Position numbers and translations under genes: made by a program
Assembly: GCF_030123105.1 (NCBI RefSeq)
Contig: NZ_CP126095.1
Span: 3,844,001 to 3,908,000 of the forward strand
DNA length: 64,000 nucleotides
Direction of reading: 5' to 3'
DNA from: Paenibacillus sp. G2S3
GTDB taxonomy: Bacteria; Bacillota; Bacilli; Paenibacillales; Paenibacillaceae
The notes under the pieces: model-generated
Told to the model about the DNA's origin: nothing
The model's input: only the letters and a program-made list of their open reading frames with translations
The model's database searches: none
Shown here: positions 8,122-17,401 of the stretch, piece by piece
How the letters are laid out: each line of letters opens with the position of its first letter
How positions within the stretch are numbered: position 1 is the first letter of the stretch

Positions 8122-9348
8122 TTATATCCCTTTTGTACCAAGCTTCTTTGCTAATTCAGTGAGATCGTGTCCTTTTAGTGCACCTTCTACTAACTGTGGC
8201 AGCAGTGCAGGTGTACACGCAAAACAGGGTGTTCCATCGCGAGTCAAAGATCTCGCCACATGCTCATCATAGAAAGGCTTGCCTTCATCCGATAAAGCCA
8301 GCAAGCACATCGTTCTAACTCCAGATTCCTTCAGATGACGCATACGACGGATTAAGCCTGCCTGGTTCCCACCTTCATAAAGATCCGAAATAACGATAAA
8401 TAATGTCTTCTTCGGTTGATCAATAAACTGTTCGCAATAAGCAACAGACTTTTGTATATCTGTACCGCCGCCTAGCTGAATCCCGAATAACATGTCAACA
8501 GGATCGTTCGCACATTGCTCTGTCAGATCAACGACCTCTGTATCAAATACAACCACTCGGGTACTTAGCGATGGGATGCTTGCAAAGATAGAACCAACTA
8601 CTGAAGCCCAAATAATCGATTCTGCCATAGAACCACTCTGATCGATGTCCACAATGACTGTCCATTCCTTACTGCGTCTTGCCCGATCATAAAAGTAGAA
8701 TCTCTCAGGGATAATCTGTTGTCGCTCTGCATCATAATGCTTCAGATTGCGTTTTATCGTCCGTGTCCAGTCTATACCACTTAGTGACGGTAATGGAGAA
8801 TGCTCTCTGCGATTCAGTGCACCCGTCACTGCCCGACGCAGATCTTCCTCCATACGCTTTACAAGATCATCCACAACCGCCTTCACTAACAGGCGAGCCG
8901 TATCTTTTGTCTTCTCAGGAATCTTCCCTTTTAGTGAGAGTAGTGTACCTACTAGCTGTATATCAGGCTTCACTGTTGCCAGAGCTTCCGGCTCAAACAA
9001 TAATTGCTTCCAGCCCTTCCGCTCCATCGCATCATGTTGAATAACCGATACGATATCCTCTGGGAAGAAATTGCGAACATCTCCTAACCATTTTGCCAAC
9101 CGGGGTGCAGATTTACCTGATCCCGCTCCTCTTTGTCCCGTGGCTGAAGAGTTAGCAGCACCACTATTTACGATATCACTCGTCTCATCATAGATAGCAG
9201 CCAGTGCTTGGTCCATGATGAGTTCATCTTCAGACAAGTGAATACTTGTGTTTCCGCTAGAAACCGTCAATTGCTCTTCTGCAGACTGACCAAGAATAAG
9301 GCGCCACCGAGCTACAACACTTGATTCCACTGATGTACTCATCGTCAT
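8122..9348 (-). CDS. VWA (CoxE/YehP-like) domain protein
   Basis: The protein has 408 residues and no signal peptide. The N-terminal half is helical; residues about 225-400 form a von Willebrand factor A domain with a metal-ion site: DIDQSGSM (D-x-S-x-S) near 231-238, a Thr in GGGTDIQ, and an Asp in VISDLYEGG. VWA proteins of this type work as partners of MoxR-class AAA+ ATPases, holding a substrate through the bound metal. It is the last gene of five. Its start overlaps the stop of the DUF5682 gene by four bases (ATGA); a second ATG at 9342 has better spacing to GGAG and may be the real start. Closest known counterpart by context: YehP of Escherichia coli. Confidence 0.88.
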   Translation of the reverse strand: MTMSTSVESSVVARWRLILGQSAEEQLTVSSGNTSIHLSEDELIMDQALAAIYDETSDIVNSGAANSSATGQRGAGSGKSAPRLAKWLGDVRNFFPEDIVSVIQHDAMERKGWKQLLFEPEALATVKPDIQLVGTLLSLKGKIPEKTKDTARLLVKAVVDDLVKRMEEDLRRAVTGALNRREHSPLPSLSGIDWTRTIKRNLKHYDAERQQIIPERFYFYDRARRSKEWTVIVDIDQSGSMAESIIWASVVGSIFASIPSLSTRVVVFDTEVVDLTEQCANDPVDMLFGIQLGGGTDIQKSVAYCEQFIDQPKKTLFIVISDLYEGGNQAGLIRRMRHLKESGVRTMCLLALSDEGKPFYDEHVARSLTRDGTPCFACTPALLPQLVEGALKGHDLTELAKKLGTKGI

Positions 9349-11684
9349 ATATCTCCAAAGTCAAATTCATTCAATTCCTCAATCATCTTCGCTTCGGCCT
9401 CCTTCAGCTCACCCGTCAGAATCTCAGCAGCCTGCTCGGTGTTCACACCCCACAATTCACCTAGAAGTTCGGCTATCATCGTCTTTTCTCTTGGTTCAAA
9501 GGTGCTGAAAGCACGCCGTAGGAACACTAACGCACGTACAAATTGTTCATCATCTAATGAATTAATATACTCATTCAATTGCTCCCACAGACTTAAACGA
9601 GACAACAGTACATATCGATTACGCATAGACATCCCTTCAAACCAGCCTGCTCCAAGATCTGCGGGTATACCTGGTGACAGGCGCCTCGATACTTCTTCTG
9701 AACATTGCTGTGCAGTCATCGCATTACGCTCTAACAAAATGGAACACGCCACTCCAGACAAGCGCGGGTTGCAGTCATCCCTCTCCGATAAATGCTTCAG
9801 CTCTTGTATCCACAACAGCTCATCTACTTCCTCACTATGCGCAATAGCTGCCTGATTCAGTGTGTTCATAGCTTTAAGCATCTCACCTGAAGCCTCATCG
9901 TTACATTGGCTCGCATCCAGCAAGAATAGACAGGCTCGTCTGAACAGTTGTTCCAGCAAAGGAATGAGCGGCTTGGTATCGATCCGGCGAACATCGCCAA
10001 ACTGAATCAGAAGGGATAACTCATGAATGGAAGCAGCAATCTGCACCACATCTCGAGTATCAACAGCTAGACGCTGAAGCGTCTGCCGTCCTGCTTCCAT
10101 CTGGTGTATCATTCCACACTCATAAGCCGTTCGAATAAGTGCTGATGCTTCCGCAATTGTACTGCTGCCATCTAATTTTTGTTGCAATACATAAGCTGAA
10201 GCAATCTCAATCGTTTCCCCAAGTAGCGTAGATTCAACGACCTGGATCTCAACTTCAGGAGACCACCTCATTACCCAATGCTCTGCCCACGTTGCGCTAG
10301 TCTGACCACTTGCTCTTATGTTCACTAGATCGATCCCAAGTAATCTGAGCCTATGAAAAAGAAAGGAACGATTTAAGTCTAAATAAGCCGCTTCCTCAGA
10401 AGACACTCTTCGATTCTCTCGGAGATCTAGTTCAAGATCATTTGCTACTGGGGTTTTATATTTCTCAAGCTTCAAGCGCTTTAATTGCCGATTTAGATCA
10501 TCTTGAATCGGCGTCTGACTGATCCCTTCTGCCAGCTCACCAATAGCAGTACCGATATCTGTACGAGCAAGCGCTTCAGCGATCACACTAAGCTCTCCAC
10601 GCCCTAGTAAGGTCAGCGCAGCATCTCTTAGATCTCTTAACGTCGGAGCACTTCCACCGTGAAGGGCAGCTAATGATTCGGCTAAGCGCACGGCTTCGAT
10701 AATTTCTGCTGTAGAACGGTGTGTTCCGGTATTACGTAAATATCTGGCTACTGTAGACAGATAATGATTCGGCAAGTCTTCAAGTGAGCCATTCATCATA
10801 CGTTCCCACATCATTTGATAATAATGAGGAGCGAGGTTACCTGCTCCATAGCCAGACAAAGAAGATAACTTATAGTACGTGTAGGGCATAAGTGTTAGCT
10901 TCGTATTTAGAGAAGGAAGAGCATCTATTTCCTCATCCGACATACCAGACGCCAGATCAGCAAGCCCCGCTGCATGGTATGCTCCACATACAACAACGAT
11001 CTTATTTGGCTGATGGCCAGCAGCGATTGTATCCTGAATCTGACGACGCATATAAGCTTCACGTATCGTATTGTGTGCATATTCAATTACGTTGTTATGT
11101 CTCTCATTTTCTTCAGAAATCTGCCGCATTTGGGATGAGAAAGAAATAATCGCTTCCTGATATGCACCCTTGTTAGTGTTGTGTTCGAAATTGCGCTCCC
11201 AATACATATCATAATCAAGCTCACCAGCCAGCTCAGCTACTCTATCATATAGAGATGCTTCTTCAGGAGCCTTCTCTTCTGTATTGTTAACTTCAGATTC
11301 CTCGCTCTGTTCAGCAGAATCTCTATTTTTGGTTCGTATATCCTGTAACGCGATGACCACTGATGAAGGTAAATCTATAAACGCTGTATAAGCTCCTTGC
11401 TGCTCCGCCCATCTCATTGCTTGATATTCGGGGGAATATAGCGCAAGCGGCCATAGGGCTGTACGCACAGGAACGTCCTCCGTAAAAGCTAGAATGGCAA
11501 TAGGAGGTTTGGTTGTCATGTTAATGACATGGCGAATCTCAGGTGTGGCATCCGATGGACCCTCAATTAACACAGCTGTGGGCTCTATTTCATGAAGGAA
11601 GCTCAATAGATGCTGCGCACCACCAGGAGACAAATGCCGCACCCCAAAAATATGCACGCCAGCTCCAGTAGTTTCGCTCTCCAC
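9345..11684 (-). CDS. DUF5682 family protein (YehM-like)
   Basis: The large cytoplasmic protein has 779 residues. The N-terminal 240 residues carry three motifs seen across DUF5682: GVRHLSPGGAQHL near residue 14, AVLIEGPSDA near 38, and VVVCGAYHAAGL near 230. This spacing and pattern (G-x-x-H-x-S, then E-G-P-x-D, then G-x-x-H) recall the TIKI/TraB/EreA superfamily of hydrolase-like proteins; that link is my inference. An acidic low-complexity stretch lies at about 120-140. The remaining 500 residues are helical and look like a scaffold. The start codon is GTG at 11684, sharing its G with the TAG stop of the ATPase gene, and the AAGGAGATG binding site lies inside that gene, so translation is coupled. 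The activity is unknown. Confidence 0.82.
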   Translation of the reverse strand: MESETTGAGVHIFGVRHLSPGGAQHLLSFLHEIEPTAVLIEGPSDATPEIRHVINMTTKPPIAILAFTEDVPVRTALWPLALYSPEYQAMRWAEQQGAYTAFIDLPSSVVIALQDIRTKNRDSAEQSEESEVNNTEEKAPEEASLYDRVAELAGELDYDMYWERNFEHNTNKGAYQEAIISFSSQMRQISEENERHNNVIEYAHNTIREAYMRRQIQDTIAAGHQPNKIVVVCGAYHAAGLADLASGMSDEEIDALPSLNTKLTLMPYTYYKLSSLSGYGAGNLAPHYYQMMWERMMNGSLEDLPNHYLSTVARYLRNTGTHRSTAEIIEAVRLAESLAALHGGSAPTLRDLRDAALTLLGRGELSVIAEALARTDIGTAIGELAEGISQTPIQDDLNRQLKRLKLEKYKTPVANDLELDLRENRRVSSEEAAYLDLNRSFLFHRLRLLGIDLVNIRASGQTSATWAEHWVMRWSPEVEIQVVESTLLGETIEIASAYVLQQKLDGSSTIAEASALIRTAYECGMIHQMEAGRQTLQRLAVDTRDVVQIAASIHELSLLIQFGDVRRIDTKPLIPLLEQLFRRACLFLLDASQCNDEASGEMLKAMNTLNQAAIAHSEEVDELLWIQELKHLSERDDCNPRLSGVACSILLERNAMTAQQCSEEVSRRLSPGIPADLGAGWFEGMSMRNRYVLLSRLSLWEQLNEYINSLDDEQFVRALVFLRRAFSTFEPREKTMIAELLGELWGVNTEQAAEILTGELKEAEAKMIEELNEFDFGDI

Positions 11685-12778
11685 TAGTTCATCTCCTTAC
11701 AAGCCGTATATAACCCCCGCCAATCTGCGCCGCGTTTCTTCATAATATTGTCGAGATACTCTCTCCAGACAAGTTGATCCTTATCATCATCTTTCACAAT
11801 GGCACCTTGCAGCCCTGCGGCCAGATCTTCGTCCGTCAGTTCTCCATTACCGAAGCTTGCGGCCAGCGCCATACTATTCGTTAAGAGCGAGATCGCTTCA
11901 GCTGTGGAAATCACACCTGCTGGAGACTTCACCTTCTCCTTCTTATCCAATGTCATCCCGCTACGCAACTCACGGAAGATGGTCACGACCTTATGTAAAG
12001 CTTCGTCTGCAGGGAGCGCCGCTTGCAAATCGTAGGAAGAGGCAATTTCACGAACTCGTTTCTTCACAATCTCAACTTCAGTATACAAATCCGCAGGGGC
12101 TGGAAGGACGATAATATTAAACCGTCTCTTCAAGGCAGTTGACATGTCATTTACACCACGGTCTCTCGTATTAGCTGTTGCAATGATCGAGAAGCCTTTA
12201 CGTGCACTCATCTCCTTACCTAGCTCAGGAACGGATATCGTCTTCTCCGATAAGATGGAGATCAACGCATCCTGTACCTCAGATGCACAACGAGATATCT
12301 CCTCAAAACGTGCAATGCCCCCATCCTCCATCGCTCGCATGATAGGGCTCTTCACTAACGCTTCCGGCGTAGGGCCTTGTGCAAGCAGCATTGCATAGTT
12401 CCACGAATAGCGGACCTGCTCTTCACTCGTACCCGCAGTACCTTGTACGACAAGTCCTGATTGTCCATATATGGCAGCTGATAAATTCTCAGATAACCAT
12501 GACTTTGCTGTACCCGGCTCACCGATTAATAGCAGTGCACGATCAGTTACTAGCGTGGCTATCGCCATCTCTATTAAACGTTTGTTACCAATGTACTTAG
12601 GTGTAATCTCGGTACTCCCTGCTTTACCGCCAACGATAAACTTCAGTACAGATTGGGGCGACATCTGCCACCCTGCTGGAATCTTACCAGTGCCTGCTTT
12701 TCGAAGCGCTTCCAGCTCGTGCTGATACAATCTTTCTGCTGGAAGTCTCATAATATCTTGTAATAGTTCTTGACTCAT
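11684..12778 (-). CDS. MoxR-family AAA+ ATPase (YehL-like)
   Basis: The ATPase has 364 residues: Walker A GEPGTAKSW near 86-94, Walker B region GGIARFEEISR near 155, sensor-1 ATANTRD near 203, and an arginine-finger segment ALKRRFN near 217, with a helical lid at 260-340. The acidic pair in Walker B is EE instead of the usual DE; both acids remain, so hydrolysis is plausible. MoxR ATPases are chaperone-like and act with VWA proteins to load metals, remodel complexes or switch conflict systems. The gene lies 7 bases after the HEAT-like gene and overlaps the DUF5682 start by one base. By context it matches the YehL subfamily. Confidence 0.9.
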   Translation of the reverse strand: MSQELLQDIMRLPAERLYQHELEALRKAGTGKIPAGWQMSPQSVLKFIVGGKAGSTEITPKYIGNKRLIEMAIATLVTDRALLLIGEPGTAKSWLSENLSAAIYGQSGLVVQGTAGTSEEQVRYSWNYAMLLAQGPTPEALVKSPIMRAMEDGGIARFEEISRCASEVQDALISILSEKTISVPELGKEMSARKGFSIIATANTRDRGVNDMSTALKRRFNIIVLPAPADLYTEVEIVKKRVREIASSYDLQAALPADEALHKVVTIFRELRSGMTLDKKEKVKSPAGVISTAEAISLLTNSMALAASFGNGELTDEDLAAGLQGAIVKDDDKDQLVWREYLDNIMKKRGADWRGLYTACKEMN

Positions 12779-12784
12779 CGTTAG

Positions 12785-14662
12785 TTACACCTCTTCTATT
12801 GGGTTTGATGATCCTTGCATGAGGCGAATAACATACTCAAGTTGATCTTCTGCAACCTCACTGAATCGAGGGAGAACAGTTATTATTCGACTCGCAGAAC
12901 TTGTTGGAAGCTGACTAAGTTGCTCAAACGTATACGGTTCAATTAAACGACATTCTTTATTTCTGTCATCTTCCAAAGTCACTAGGAGAGCTTCTTGCAG
13001 GCGTTGTTTACTTATCCCTGTACGTGCTAAGCCCATCAAGAGAATATTGGCAAACCTATGGCGAAATTCAGGATTATCGGTCAATTTACGAAGCAAATAC
13101 TGCATTGCTGCGGCATGTCCCGGCCTTGCAAAGGCACTTACCAGTTCGTATTGATCCAGCTCTATAAAAGCATCAAGCCAGCGTGAATCCCATTGAATTG
13201 CCAGTACCTCAGGCGGCAGCATTTCTACCTTAAACATATATTGAATCTGGTCTACAGGTGAATTCCAAACTGCATCATAAGTTCCATGATATCGTTGAAC
13301 TACAACTTCAGATATGGTGCGTAGCAGTTGCTGCGCCATTGAAGAAGCATGGCTAGTTGAAGATGGCGCATAATGTTTTAGAATTTCAATATATTGTTCA
13401 TACACACGCTCTGGTGATAAGTAGAGATACGCGTCTTTAAAAACATCATTCACATATCTTCTATTGTTTCTATAGTAGACAAGATCCTGCTCAAGTGTTT
13501 GTTGTAATACGCGCTTGGCTTCCGGAGAATCTATCTGTCTAAAATAAGAGTTTGCTTCCTCGATCAATGAATTCCACTTTAGCTGATTCATATATAATGG
13601 ATACTGCTCGAGAACATTTAAATATAGTTTTTCTAGTTCAGGACTGCGTTTGTAAGATAAAACCCGAAGATACTGGACTACCTTAATCCATAATCCGTCT
13701 ATTTTCTTCGTATCGCCCATAATCTCCGAGACAGTTTGAAGCATATCTGAGAGCTCTTCAACAAGTCGTTGTGTGAGCTCATGGGCTTGACACTGTCTCA
13801 TTGCAGGTACTACAAGCTCACTGTCTTTACCAGTAAATGCCTGATGCAGCCGATTCACCGCATTTGCTGAGTCGCTCTTAGCCAGCGCATTATAGGCAGC
13901 TTCGCGAATCTTTTTCTTCTTATCTGTACTCCAAGCCAGTAATTCAACTTCATATTGTCCCTGACCTGCGAGCAGAGAAATAGCCATAGCCCGAACATCT
14001 TCCGATCCTGAATCTGCAGCTTGATAGATCAGATCCTGAACGCTTTCACCACCTAATACCGCGATCACGTACAACTTTCTCGTTTCCACTATTCCTCCAG
14101 CAGGATCAAATTGATCGATGAGGATCGGAATAATCTGAGAGCCATAAGCTGGCAGTATCTGCTTCATCACAAGCTCGGCGATCTCAACATATGGATCTTG
14201 GAGGGCTGCTAAAGCGGGATGAATCATTCGAAGATCTTGGAACAATCCTGCCTCAAAAGCTTCCTTGATAATCTCATAACGTCCTCCCCCACGAGTCTTT
14301 AATGCCGTCTGTACCGCTGACAGCTTACGATATGAGAACTGAGTAGGCAATCTCACCGGATGTACTTTCACCTCACGCAGTTCGCCATCAGGCGAAGTTA
14401 CTCCCTGTGTATATAGCACCGAGCTAAGCAGCATACTCAGCTCCTGTAGGCTCTGAGCAGATGAAGATCCCTCGGAATGATCCGGTTCAATGACCGCAAC
14501 GATTCCTTCACCTAATCTTTTGAATATTGGAGCACGTTCACCTAACTGTTGAAACTGTGGCAATAGCCGCTTTAAGCGGAAATCCTCAGCAGCGAGCTCA
14601 CTTCCAGCTATATACAGCCGGTTTACTTCTTGATGAAGCTCTTGTAGTAATGCTGTACTCAT
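12785..14662 (-). CDS. HEAT-like repeat protein of the MoxR-VWA operon
   Basis: The protein has 625 residues from the ATG at 14662 (GGGAGGA upstream); a longer frame starts at a TTG inside the ribosome-binding site and is rejected. Residues about 125-310 show tandem helical pairs (EIIKEAFEAGLFQDLR, LMIHPALAAL-like, VRAMAISLLAGQGQYEV, IREAAYNALAKSDS) typical of HEAT repeats, and the rest is also helical. It has no catalytic motif and no signal peptide. It is probably a scaffold or target-recognition subunit for the neighbouring ATPase. In other genomes a protein named DUF5691 holds this position, as I recall; whether this one belongs to that family needs a profile search. Lies 47 bases after the SWIM gene. 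Confidence 0.75.
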   Translation of the reverse strand: MSTALLQELHQEVNRLYIAGSELAAEDFRLKRLLPQFQQLGERAPIFKRLGEGIVAVIEPDHSEGSSSAQSLQELSMLLSSVLYTQGVTSPDGELREVKVHPVRLPTQFSYRKLSAVQTALKTRGGGRYEIIKEAFEAGLFQDLRMIHPALAALQDPYVEIAELVMKQILPAYGSQIIPILIDQFDPAGGIVETRKLYVIAVLGGESVQDLIYQAADSGSEDVRAMAISLLAGQGQYEVELLAWSTDKKKKIREAAYNALAKSDSANAVNRLHQAFTGKDSELVVPAMRQCQAHELTQRLVEELSDMLQTVSEIMGDTKKIDGLWIKVVQYLRVLSYKRSPELEKLYLNVLEQYPLYMNQLKWNSLIEEANSYFRQIDSPEAKRVLQQTLEQDLVYYRNNRRYVNDVFKDAYLYLSPERVYEQYIEILKHYAPSSTSHASSMAQQLLRTISEVVVQRYHGTYDAVWNSPVDQIQYMFKVEMLPPEVLAIQWDSRWLDAFIELDQYELVSAFARPGHAAAMQYLLRKLTDNPEFRHRFANILLMGLARTGISKQRLQEALLVTLEDDRNKECRLIEPYTFEQLSQLPTSSASRIITVLPRFSEVAEDQLEYVIRLMQGSSNPIEEV

Positions 14663-14709
14663 GGATATTCCTCCCAAAGTTTATATGAAACTTAAACTTT
14701 CTTATCAAT

Positions 14710-16149
14710 TTAATATAAGAGACGGATCAAATCCATCCCTTTGATAAGGGTTAACGGTTGTGCTTTCAATCGTCCAGTATCTAGTTGATGTTCAAACATA
14801 AGCAGCATCGTCGTATCTGATAATTCTTCGAGTGCAAAGTATTGTAACAGCGGGAGTGTATCCTGCTCGAGTGCTACTATTTGGTCTAACACCAAATGCT
14901 GGCCCGAATCGTCTGTAATGACGAACTGATCTTGCTGAGACTTGCTAATCTTATTAACATGCAGCAACATCACAGGATTCTTGTCTGCTAGCGGATTCTT
15001 TAACTGATTTTTGATCTGCTTGAAGCTGTCGGAATAAGAATGAACTGCCTTAGAGACAATCCACTCTACATCCTGATTAGTCAGAGGTCGTGTTGACATA
15101 TTCTCGAAACGAACCCTCCGGTTCCAATCACCTGGATAACGATATAAGGAAGGAATGAGTGCGACATCCGTGAAGCTATCTTCTTCATGAATATACTTAG
15201 CTGCTTTATAAGGGCGATATTGGAGCGTACGATGTATATCACCTGTAGATTTTTCTATCCAGTAGCCGAGGTCTACATATTCTTGTCTAGCTTCATCATC
15301 ATAGCTGAGGAATGAAAGCTGGATCAGCTCTACATCTGAGCTCATCAGACCGCATTCCTTAAGCTCCGTTAGCTGCCAAGCATGACCAAGCCATTCTTCA
15401 ATCGTAGATTCATGATTCAAAGACATATCCGGATCTTCCAGCTTCATTGTTAGATGAGCGCGCCCTTTCTTAATGAACGCATGAATTCGGGTTAGCTGCT
15501 CTACTGCTAATGAATAAGTTTTCTCACGATTGTCTGAAGAAGAGAGCAATAAAGCTAATCGTCTTAATTCAATTTGTGCACCAGTTAAATAATAATTGCC
15601 CATCATCTTCACGTGCACCTGAATATCCTTTACACCTTTGGCGTCTATTGTTCCAAGTCCTGCACGTATAAGCGATTGGGTCAATTTCTCCAGTACAGCC
15701 AAGCCCTCCAGTTGAGCTCCAATCTTTTTCTTAAGTGCGGACTTGTTCACTTTCTTAGGCTTAGCATTAGCCCCTTCCGCAGCAAGCTCAGACTTTCGTT
15801 CTTCACGCTTACTTATCTTCTCTCGTTTAACAGAAAGATCTTCAGGAATCGTTGCAGATACGAAAGTCTCCTTGCCTACATAGGCATATAGCAATCCGAG
15901 GACATGCTTGCAAGGAATCTGCCTACTCGGACAAGTACAACGCATCACCGGTTTGTCAGAAACAACAAAATCAGCAGAAGGATAATAGTTGCTGCTACCG
16001 CTACCACCGCATTCACCAAACAGAACCACGCCGTCTTCCGAATGATTCAATTGGACGAATCGTTTCTTCTTAACTAGTCCTTGCCCGTTCTTAATTGCTG
16101 CACTGTTCGGTGCTAGAGTATCTATGAAGACTTCTGTGATATCTATCAA
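14710..16149 (-). CDS. SWIM zinc-finger protein (YehQ-like)
   Basis: The first gene of the operon codes for 479 residues. A SWIM zinc finger is seen near residues 69-82: CTCPSRQIPCKH (C-x-C-x6-C-x-H), preceded by a beta-rich segment. SWIM domains bind DNA or protein. A Lys-rich linker (about 108-145) follows, then a mixed alpha/beta C-terminal part of unknown fold. The start is a TTG at 16149 with AGGGAGGAT seven bases upstream. The order SWIM, HEAT-like, MoxR, DUF5682, VWA with gaps of 47, 6, -1 and -4 bases shows a single transcription unit. No clear promoter could be assigned in the 107 bases upstream. Confidence 0.85.
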   Translation of the reverse strand: MIDITEVFIDTLAPNSAAIKNGQGLVKKKRFVQLNHSEDGVVLFGECGGSGSSNYYPSADFVVSDKPVMRCTCPSRQIPCKHVLGLLYAYVGKETFVSATIPEDLSVKREKISKREERKSELAAEGANAKPKKVNKSALKKKIGAQLEGLAVLEKLTQSLIRAGLGTIDAKGVKDIQVHVKMMGNYYLTGAQIELRRLALLLSSSDNREKTYSLAVEQLTRIHAFIKKGRAHLTMKLEDPDMSLNHESTIEEWLGHAWQLTELKECGLMSSDVELIQLSFLSYDDEARQEYVDLGYWIEKSTGDIHRTLQYRPYKAAKYIHEEDSFTDVALIPSLYRYPGDWNRRVRFENMSTRPLTNQDVEWIVSKAVHSYSDSFKQIKNQLKNPLADKNPVMLLHVNKISKSQQDQFVITDDSGQHLVLDQIVALEQDTLPLLQYFALEELSDTTMLLMFEHQLDTGRLKAQPLTLIKGMDLIRLLY

Positions 16150-16256
16150 CCCATATCCTCCCTACCTATTATGCTTTTTAATATCTATGATAATATTAGC
16201 CCTTAATGAAAATTATTCTAAAAATAGAACTGTCCATAACCCACTTTTCTATTCCT

Positions 16257-17351
16257 TTAGTATAGAGTCTTTGTCGATTCAGCCGTGAATGGAATGATCT
16301 TGTCTATAGCTCCACTTTGAACTTTGGCAGGCCAAGCTGGATCGCTAATTAATGCTCTGCCAACAGCAACCAAATCAAATTCCTCACGGTCCATTCTTTC
16401 TAATAATTCATTAATGTTATCTTCTGTCTTCTGAGCTGAGTCTTCTGCAAAAAAGTCACTGTGAAGACCGATGGAACCCACCGTAATACATGGTTTCCCC
16501 GTGATTTCCTTGGTCCACCCTGCGAGATTAAGCTCAGATCCCTCAAATTCAGGTTGGCTAAAGCGACGAGTGGAGCAGTGGAAAATATCAACGCCAGCAT
16601 CGCTAAGTGGAGTAAGGAATCTTTCGAGCTCATCTGCATTTTTTGCCAGCTTCTCATCATAGGCACCCAATTTCCATTGAGAGAAACGTAGCACGATCGG
16701 AAAATCTGGCCCAACCGCTTTACGGCACGCTTCAATAACCTCTACTGCAAATGTAGTTCTACCAACCAAATCGCCACCGTAACGATCGGTACGTTTGTTC
16801 GTTCCTTCCCAGAAAAACTGGTCAATCAGATAACCATGTGCACCATGAATCTCGATACCATCAAAACCCACTTTTTTCGCGTTCGCTGCCGCTTGAGCAA
16901 ATGCAGAGACTAAGCTTTCAACTTCAGCTGTAGTCAGTGGCTCTGTCACAGGTTCTCCTGCTAAATTCAGACCAGAAGGACCAATAGGAAGGGCTTCAAC
17001 ATTAGGACCTTCCCCTATAGTTCGCGCCATTCCCACATGCCATAATTGAGGTATGATCTTACCTCCAGCTGCGTGAACTTCTTCTACTACCTGCTTCCAG
17101 CCCTCTAAAGCTGCTTCTTCATGTATATTGGGAATATTGGCGTGGCTGACTGCCGAAGGATGATTAATAGCTGTACCCTCGGTAACGATCAATCCTACTC
17201 CACCTTCTGCCCGTCTACGGTAATATGCGGCAACATTACTTCCTGGTACACCATCTGGTGAGTACACCCGAGTCATCGGCGCCATGACGATTCGGTTTGA
17301 CAGTGAAAGATTCCCCACTTGAAAAGGTGAAAATAATAGCTCTGTATTCAT
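16257..17351 (-). CDS. NADH:flavin oxidoreductase, old yellow enzyme family
   Basis: The protein has 364 residues from the ATG at 17351, with GGAGG upstream; the TTG at 17366 precedes the binding site and is rejected. It is an FMN-dependent TIM-barrel ene-reductase. Family features are NRIVMAPMTR at the N-terminus, GVGLIVTEGTAINHPSA, PQLWHVGMART, then GFDGIEIHGAHGYLIDQF with the substrate-binding His-x-x-His-like pair (here HGAH), RTDRYGG, and FDLVAVGRALISDPAWP near the end. Likely substrates are alpha,beta-unsaturated carbonyl compounds or nitro compounds; the physiological one is not known. It is a single gene between the P-loop protein and the SWIM operon. Confidence 0.9.
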   Translation of the reverse strand: MNTELLFSPFQVGNLSLSNRIVMAPMTRVYSPDGVPGSNVAAYYRRRAEGGVGLIVTEGTAINHPSAVSHANIPNIHEEAALEGWKQVVEEVHAAGGKIIPQLWHVGMARTIGEGPNVEALPIGPSGLNLAGEPVTEPLTTAEVESLVSAFAQAAANAKKVGFDGIEIHGAHGYLIDQFFWEGTNKRTDRYGGDLVGRTTFAVEVIEACRKAVGPDFPIVLRFSQWKLGAYDEKLAKNADELERFLTPLSDAGVDIFHCSTRRFSQPEFEGSELNLAGWTKEITGKPCITVGSIGLHSDFFAEDSAQKTEDNINELLERMDREEFDLVAVGRALISDPAWPAKVQSGAIDKIIPFTAESTKTLY

Positions 17352-17401
17352 ACATATTACCTCCAATTGATTATTTGATTACTTTAAGTAAGGCTAATTA
17401 T

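Noticed and set aside
14662..14677. TTG at 14677 as start of the HEAT-like gene, and the similar TTG at 17366 for the OYE gene.
   Set aside because: Both lie at or before the Shine-Dalgarno sequence that serves the ATG a few codons downstream.
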